A DNA stretch of 64,000 nucleotides from Chitinophaga ginsengisegetis (GTDB lineage Bacteria; Bacteroidota; Bacteroidia; Chitinophagales; Chitinophagaceae), in assembly GCF_900168065.1 (NCBI RefSeq), contig NZ_FUZZ01000007.1:62001-126000 (forward strand), written 5' to 3'. Positions 59,592 through 64,000 of the stretch are shown one piece after another; position 1 is the stretch's first letter; every line of letters starts with the position of its first letter. Under the pieces are notes generated by a model. It saw only the letters and a list, made by a program, of their open reading frames with translations, was not told the DNA's origin and did no database searches. The position numbers and the translations under genes are program-made.

Positions 59592-60962
59592 CTATTTACT
59601 CATTTCCGCAAAAAATTTGTGGAAATAAGGAATGGTTTCAATGCCTTTGTAATAATTGGCTAAACCATACTTCTCGTTGGGAGAGTGGAGGTTGTCGCTA
59701 TCCAGTCCAAAGCCCATCAGTACTGTTTTCAGCCCCAGTTCCTTTTCAAACAGTGCTACGATAGGAATACTACCTCCTCCGCGCACCGGGATAGGATCTT
59801 TGCCAAAAGTAGCGTTGATGGCTTTGTGGGCTGCCTTAAATGCTACCGAGTCGATCGGGGTAACATACGGGCTGCCACCATGATGCTTGGTTACTTTCAC
59901 TTTCACACTCTTTGGCGCAATGGCTTCAAAGTGTTTGGTGAACAGGTCCGATATTTCGTGCCAGTCCTGGTTGGGAACAAGGCGCATGGAGATCTTGGCA
60001 AATGCTTTGGATGGCAATACGGTTTTGGAACCTTCGCCGGTATAACCACCCCAGATACCGTTTACTTCCAGCGTTGGCCGGATACCGGTTCTTTCGATAG
60101 TGGTAAAACCTTTCTCTCCCCAAACATCAGCTACACCCAGGTCTTTTTTGTATTCTTCTTCATCAAAAGGAGCGGCATTGAGTGCGGCTCTTTCTTCTGC
60201 GCTCAGTTCCTGTACTTTATCGTAGAAACCGGGAATGGTGATGTGGTTATTTTCATCGTGCAGGGAAGCAATCATTTTTGCCAGGATGGTTGCCGGGTTA
60301 GCCACTGCACCGCCGTATACGCCACTGTGCAGGTCGCGGTTAGGACCGGTTACTTCTACTTCCATATAAGCCAGTCCGCGAAGACCGGTATCAATGGAAG
60401 GGTTTTCCAGGCTGATCATGGAGGTATCTGAAATCAGTACTACATCTGCTTTCAGGCGCTCTTTGTTATCTTTCAGGAAGATGCCGAGGTTAGCAGAACC
60501 TACTTCTTCTTCCCCTTCAATCATAAATTTGATGTTGCAGGGAATGGTGTTGGTTTTGTTCATGGTTTCAAAAGCCTTTACATGCATGTAAAACTGGCCT
60601 TTGTCGTCTGCACTGCCACGGGCATATATATTACCATCTTTGATCACCGGTTCAAACGGACCGCTATGCCACAGTTCCAGCGGATCTGCAGGCTGTACAT
60701 CATAGTGACCGTATACCAGTACGGTGGGTAAGGATGGATCTATGATTTTTTCGCCATAAACGATCGGATGACCAGCAGTCTGACACACTTCTACTTTATC
60801 TGCGCCGGCTTCTTCCAAACGTACTTTTACCGCTTCTGCACATTGCTGGGTATCTTTATTGTGACGGGAATCCGCACTCACAGAAGGAATGCGTAACAGC
60901 GCCAGTAATTCATCCAGGAAACGATCTTTGTTCTCTGCCTGGTAATCTTTCCAAACTTGCAT
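59592..60962 (-). CDS. M20-family metallopeptidase (dipeptidase)
   Basis: Motifs for the two-zinc site: V-Y-G-H-Y-D-V-Q-P (about 83-91), Y-A-R-G-S-A-D-D-K-G-Q, I-E-G-E-E-E-V-G-S with the catalytic Glu, and D-S-D-N-L-H-S-P-N-E near the C-terminus. The dimerisation domain sits between about 190 and 355. It has no signal peptide, so it is cytosolic and probably cuts dipeptides or similar small peptides, like other members of this branch. Single gene, 40 bp from hslR on the same strand. Confidence 0.92.
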   Translation of the reverse strand: MQVWKDYQAENKDRFLDELLALLRIPSVSADSRHNKDTQQCAEAVKVRLEEAGADKVEVCQTAGHPIVYGEKIIDPSLPTVLVYGHYDVQPADPLELWHSGPFEPVIKDGNIYARGSADDKGQFYMHVKAFETMNKTNTIPCNIKFMIEGEEEVGSANLGIFLKDNKERLKADVVLISDTSMISLENPSIDTGLRGLAYMEVEVTGPNRDLHSGVYGGAVANPATILAKMIASLHDENNHITIPGFYDKVQELSAEERAALNAAPFDEEEYKKDLGVADVWGEKGFTTIERTGIRPTLEVNGIWGGYTGEGSKTVLPSKAFAKISMRLVPNQDWHEISDLFTKHFEAIAPKSVKVKVTKHHGGSPYVTPIDSVAFKAAHKAINATFGKDPIPVRGGGSIPIVALFEKELGLKTVLMGFGLDSDNLHSPNEKYGLANYYKGIETIPYFHKFFAEMSK

Positions 60963-61193
60963 GATTCTAGGAAATTAAGTTCACAATGTGGTGCAAGTTA
61001 AAGGAAAATCAACATTTACAGATTTAGATAGTTTCGAATGGTAGTTCATGACGCTTTAGAGAAAGCGGAGCGGTAGTCCATTCCCGTTTGAAGAACATCC
61101 AATACACGATACACTCCCTTTTGTCAATCTCTAAATCCGGCCCGGAAACCCTCCCGTGGTTTTATCTTATTTTCAGTAAAAAAGTTAACGCTT

Positions 61194-61967
61194 ATGGCAA
61201 AACAAACAGGAATAATCAGTTTTACGGGCAAGCTGGGTAACCTGATCGGTTACCGCAGGAACGGACAATATTACCTCCGTACCATGCCCGAAACGGTGCG
61301 GCAAACCGCCGCTACCCGGCACGCATCACGCGATTTTGGTATCGCCAGCAGGAAAGGAAAACTGGTCCGGCAGGCCGTTACGCCGCATCTGGATATCTCC
61401 CGCGATGGCTCATTGGTCAACCGCCTGAACAAGACGTTGATCTCCGCAGGGAAAAGTCAGCTGCAAATGTTAAACGGCTTCCGGTTCAACAGGCACGCCG
61501 GCGTGGAGAATTTCTTCTGTCAGCAGCCGATGATGTCACCTGCCGGAGTGGTAACTATACCCGCGCAAACATTGCGGCCGGAGGGCACAGCCACCCACCT
61601 GGAGGTGAAGGTCATTGCTGTTCGCGTCAGTTTCCTGGAACGGCGTATAACAGGTAGTCGTACGGCCAGTGTTATGATCGGTATGGATACACGCTTCAGT
61701 GATATTGAGCTGGATGTGGCGTTGCCGGGAAAAGGAACGTTGCTGGTAATAGTACAGGTAAGAAGCTTCAATGGCCCGCTGGCAACGGCAAACCGCCGGT
61801 TTGTGGCGGCAGATATACTCGCAGTGGTGCCGCCGGCAGTGAAAAAACAGCGGGTAACTGTAATACCGGATGTAAAGAAAGTGCCGCGTTACAAAGAAGC
61901 GCGCGGGAAGAAGTATAATACTACTTTGTGTACACCTCACACAGTGCTGTTACACCAACGGGAATGA
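61194..61967 (+). CDS. DUF6266 family protein
   Basis: The N-terminus I-S-F-T-G-K-L-G-N-L-I-G-Y-R-R-N-G-Q-Y-Y-L-R follows the pattern I recall for DUF6266, a family found mainly in Bacteroidota and often multi-copy. The rest (257 residues in all) is basic, Arg- and Val-rich and beta-like; a C-terminal stretch is Lys-rich. There is no signal peptide or membrane helix. Function is not known. It stands alone, with 231 bp upstream and 113 bp downstream empty of genes. Confidence 0.7.
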   Translation: MAKQTGIISFTGKLGNLIGYRRNGQYYLRTMPETVRQTAATRHASRDFGIASRKGKLVRQAVTPHLDISRDGSLVNRLNKTLISAGKSQLQMLNGFRFNRHAGVENFFCQQPMMSPAGVVTIPAQTLRPEGTATHLEVKVIAVRVSFLERRITGSRTASVMIGMDTRFSDIELDVALPGKGTLLVIVQVRSFNGPLATANRRFVAADILAVVPPAVKKQRVTVIPDVKKVPRYKEARGKKYNTTLCTPHTVLLHQRE

Positions 61968-62080
61968 GTATATGTTATCCTGATCAAGTCCACCTTGCGT
62001 GCAACGCAACAGTAAGGCATAAGTAGGCCCGTCCCCACTTCACAGGAACTCCTCCTTATTTTCACTGCCTCCAATAATGA

Positions 62081-62545
62081 TCAGGAAATTAGTTTCTGTC
62101 TTACCAGGAACTCCAGTTTCTGGTTTACATCAAGCAATTTGGCGGTTAACTCTTTGTTCTCTTTGCGGAGGGCGTACACTTCATATGCCTTCTCGATATT
62201 GTGTTTCAACTCCTCTTCATTCCAGGGTTTGGAGAAATATTTATATACCTGTCCTTTGTTAATGGCATCTACAACTGCGTTGATATCGGCATAGCCGGTC
62301 AGCAGCATACGTATAGGCTCGGGGTACTTTTCCAGTATTGATTCAAAAAACTCTATCCCGGTTGTTTTGGGCATCCGCTGGTCCGAGATAATGATGTGAA
62401 ATTCCTGTTCTGCCAGCAGCTTTTCTGCTTCTTCTGCAGAAGTGGCTGTAACTACGTTGTACAACCTCCTGAATGAAGCTTTGAAAGCATTCAGATTGTG
62501 TATTTCATCATCAATATAGAGTATATGGATGTGTTGTGCACTCAT
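62081..62545 (-). CDS. Lone response regulator, paralogue of the 10026 receiver-kinase
   Basis: A receiver (1-120) with D-D-E at 12-14, acceptor Asp55 in I-S-D-Q-R-M-P and F-S-K-P-W, followed by a helical tail of 30 residues. It shares Y-I-D-D-E-I-H-N-L-N-A-F-K-A-S-F-R-R with the receiver of the kinase at 10026-11123, so the two come from one duplication; here the kinase part is missing. No kinase gene is adjacent, so it is an orphan. Its message may begin at a -7 box (TACCTTTG, minus strand 62686-62679), giving a leader of about 125 nt. Confidence 0.88.
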   Translation of the reverse strand: MSAQHIHILYIDDEIHNLNAFKASFRRLYNVVTATSAEEAEKLLAEQEFHIIISDQRMPKTTGIEFFESILEKYPEPIRMLLTGYADINAVVDAINKGQVYKYFSKPWNEEELKHNIEKAYEVYALRKENKELTAKLLDVNQKLEFLVRQKLIS

Positions 62546-62933
62546 TTAAGCAGACTTAGTTCCAAGTTATTGATAATAAATGAGTTAGAAACAATGAAAC
62601 TTTCGATATCGATTTTGTATCCATTCTGCCCCATTCACCTTAAATCATATAGTAAAACGTTCAGCATTTTACACCCAACAAAGGTACATATAAACATACT
62701 GTTTTATGACGAATATTTCAAGGATGAATGAACTTTTTTAAAAAATAGCCGTTTCCTTATCCAATAGCGATTTAGTGGGGGAGTTTCCATATTTTCGTGT
62801 AGTTATGAAAAGCGCGCGTTAACCGCTTTTTTTATAGCGTTCACCGGTGAAAAAACTACTTACACCGGCAAGCGTAAAATCGGGAATACCTTTTGCACAT
62901 TTGCCGGCACTTAAAACTTAAATTTAAATTCAG
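62546..62933. other. Gene-free divergent region before lemA
   Basis: 388 bp without a gene, AT-rich at 62560-62760. It holds a minus-strand -7 box TACCTTTG (62686-62679) for the orphan receiver and CACATTTG (62897-62904), one base off the -7 box, for lemA. No strong hairpin is seen. Confidence 0.5.
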
Positions 62934-63512
62934 ATGAAAACAGGAATTATTGTTATCGTAGTACTCGCATTGCTGGTCATGTTAGGTTGTGGTAAATACA
63001 ACGGCCTCGTGACTAAAGACGAAAACGTGAAAAATAAATGGGGAGTGGTACAAAGTAGCTATCAACGCCGTGCTGATCTGATCCCTAACCTGGTGGCCAC
63101 AGTGAAAGGCGCCGCCAATTTCGAAACTGAAACCCTCGAAAAAGTGATCCAGGCACGCGCCAGCGCTACCCAGATCAAAGTAGATGTGAATGATCTCAGC
63201 CCTGAAAAAATTCAGCAATACCAGGCTGCACAAGGACAGTTAAGCCAGGCACTGGGCCGCTTACTCGCCGTATCAGAAGCCTACCCCGACCTGAAAGCAA
63301 ATGCTAACTTCCAGAACCTCCAGGCACAACTGGAAGGAACGGAAAACAGGATTAATGTTGCCCGTAACGACTTCAACGAAGCGGTAAATGCTTACAACAG
63401 CTCCGTTCGTACTTTCCCAAACAACATTGTAGCCGGTATCACTGGCTTTAAACAAAAAGGTTATTTCGAAGCAGCCGCGGGTTCCGAAAATGCTCCACAG
63501 GTTAAATTCTAA
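62934..63512 (+). CDS. lemA: LemA family protein
   Basis: LemA proteins are helical membrane-anchored proteins of unsettled function. Residues 1-19 form a hydrophobic helix ending in L-G-C-G, which may be a lipoprotein signal (Cys19). The family motif follows: N-K-W-G-V-V-Q-S-S-Y-Q-R-R-A-D-L-I-P-N-L and R-I-N-V-A-R-N-D-F-N-E-A-V-N-A-Y-N. The length (192 aa) is standard. A TPM-domain gene follows at 86 bp, a common pairing. Confidence 0.92.
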   Translation: MKTGIIVIVVLALLVMLGCGKYNGLVTKDENVKNKWGVVQSSYQRRADLIPNLVATVKGAANFETETLEKVIQARASATQIKVDVNDLSPEKIQQYQAAQGQLSQALGRLLAVSEAYPDLKANANFQNLQAQLEGTENRINVARNDFNEAVNAYNSSVRTFPNNIVAGITGFKQKGYFEAAAGSENAPQVKF

Positions 63513-63598
63513 AACAACCTTTAAAAGATAAGCCGCCTCCGGGATGCTGGTGCAATACCGGCATCCCCGGAACGGAAATCAAAAAAATTATATACAGC

Positions 63599-64000
63599 AT
63601 GCGCATTTTCCCTTTTAAACGAAAAGAGATTTTTTCAGAAACGGAGAAAGAAAGACTCGTGCAGGCTATCCGGGTAGCAGAACGGCTTACTTCCGGAGAA
63701 ATCAGGTTGTTTGTAGAAAGCCATTGCAGCTATGTGGATCCTATGGACAGAGCGAAAGAAGCTTTCGTGTCACTCGATATGGGAAAAACAAAATTGCGCA
63801 ACGGCGTATTGGTATATGTGGCCATTAAAGACCGGCAGTTTGCCATCCTGGGCGACCAGGGCATACATGAGAAAGTAGGTGACGAATTCTGGGTGAAAGA
63901 AGCAGGATTATTAATCGACCACTTTCAGAACAATCGTATTATCGACGGCATTGAAGCATGTATAGCGGAAATAGGCGCCTCACTCCGCACTTTTTTCCCG
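63599..64000 (+). CDS. TPM-domain protein (truncated by the window end)
   Basis: An ATG at 63599 opens a frame of 134 codons that runs off the right edge. It reads F-S-E-T-E-K-E-R-L-V-Q-A-I, then T-S-G-E-I-R-L-F-V-E-S, N-G-V-L-V-Y-V-A-I-K-D-R-Q-F-A-I-L-G-D and G-I-H-E-K-V-G-D-E-F-W. This is the TPM (DUF477) pattern, with no signal peptide. A second TPM gene often follows lemA-TPM in this phylum and may lie beyond the edge. Confidence 0.85.
   Translation, partial: MRIFPFKRKEIFSETEKERLVQAIRVAERLTSGEIRLFVESHCSYVDPMDRAKEAFVSLDMGKTKLRNGVLVYVAIKDRQFAILGDQGIHEKVGDEFWVKEAGLLIDHFQNNRIIDGIEACIAEIGASLRTFFP

Noticed and set aside
59685..60431. A 248-codon open frame opposite the M20 peptidase
   Set aside because: Fully antisense to a clear enzyme, with Phe/Gly/Val bias typical of shadow frames.

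Overview
The window looks like a chromosomal segment of a Bacteroidota bacterium, most likely family Chitinophagaceae and close to Chitinophaga. The supporting signs are: promoters of the Bacteroidota type (TTTG, 18-20 bp, TAnnTTTG) in front of rpoD, rpsP, rplS and both tRNA-Glu genes; a short primary sigma factor without region 1.1; a PorP/SprF protein beside a secreted protein with a gliding-type (CHU_C, type IX secretion type B) C-terminal domain; a two-component-propeller sensor kinase; and DUF6266 and other families I know mainly from this phylum. Base composition is even, and I see no insertion sequence, prophage, rRNA operon or CRISPR array.

Layout. 0-1.6 kb: the possible first codons of a minus-strand gene, then a secreted S41 peptidase. 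1.7-13.3 kb: a dense signalling island. It holds a single-receiver regulator, a NIT/HAMP/GAF hybrid kinase with three receivers, another receiver, CheR, a receiver-less CheB and a receiver-kinase on the plus strand. A tRNA-Ala(GGC) follows, then a facing minus-strand set (7TMR-DISM kinase, receiver-kinase, receiver). 13.4-15.2 kb: an acyltransferase-like protein behind a ThiF/E1-like adenylating enzyme. 15.6-21.4 kb: exported superoxide dismutase, GT39-type glycosyltransferase, PAP2 phosphatase, LptF/LptG permease and two small conserved proteins. 21.7-29.8 kb: housekeeping genes (rpoD, ffh, rpsP, rimM, trmD, rplS, tatA, gatA, an MltD-like transglycosylase). 29.9-33.8 kb: a CPA2 antiporter, pgk and gap. 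34-39.6 kb: a tRNA-Glu, a surface-protein/PorP operon, a DUF1345 membrane protein and a second tRNA-Glu. 39.7-42.9 kb: the propeller kinase. 43-48.7 kb: a minus-strand five-gene run (HD-PycTM fusion, ppk1, thioredoxin-like, DUF4442, beta-CASP hydrolase). 48.9-53.4 kb: a lipoprotein overlapping a giant phosphoesterase/kinase-like/beta-barrel protein. 53.4-57.2 kb: a GAF protein and lysA. 57.3-59.1 kb: a small accessory patch with two XRE regulators, two small proteins and a YefM-YoeB toxin-antitoxin pair. 59.1-64 kb: hslR-like, M20 peptidase, DUF6266, a lone receiver, lemA and a truncated TPM-domain gene.

How the parts may work together. The 1.7-9.4 kb cluster has CheB/CheR output but no chemoreceptor, CheA or CheW, so it is better read as a phosphorelay with a methylation branch than as chemotaxis. 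The best candidates for undescribed biology are: (i) the E1-like/acyltransferase pair; (ii) the HD phosphohydrolase fused to a Pycsar-type membrane effector domain, 6 bp upstream of polyphosphate kinase; (iii) the 1217-residue outer-membrane protein that appears to join a metallophosphatase, an atypical kinase-like domain and a BamA-like barrel; and (iv) a shared C-terminal motif in two secreted proteins next to the PorP/SprF gene. All function calls come from reading motifs by eye; no database search was possible.
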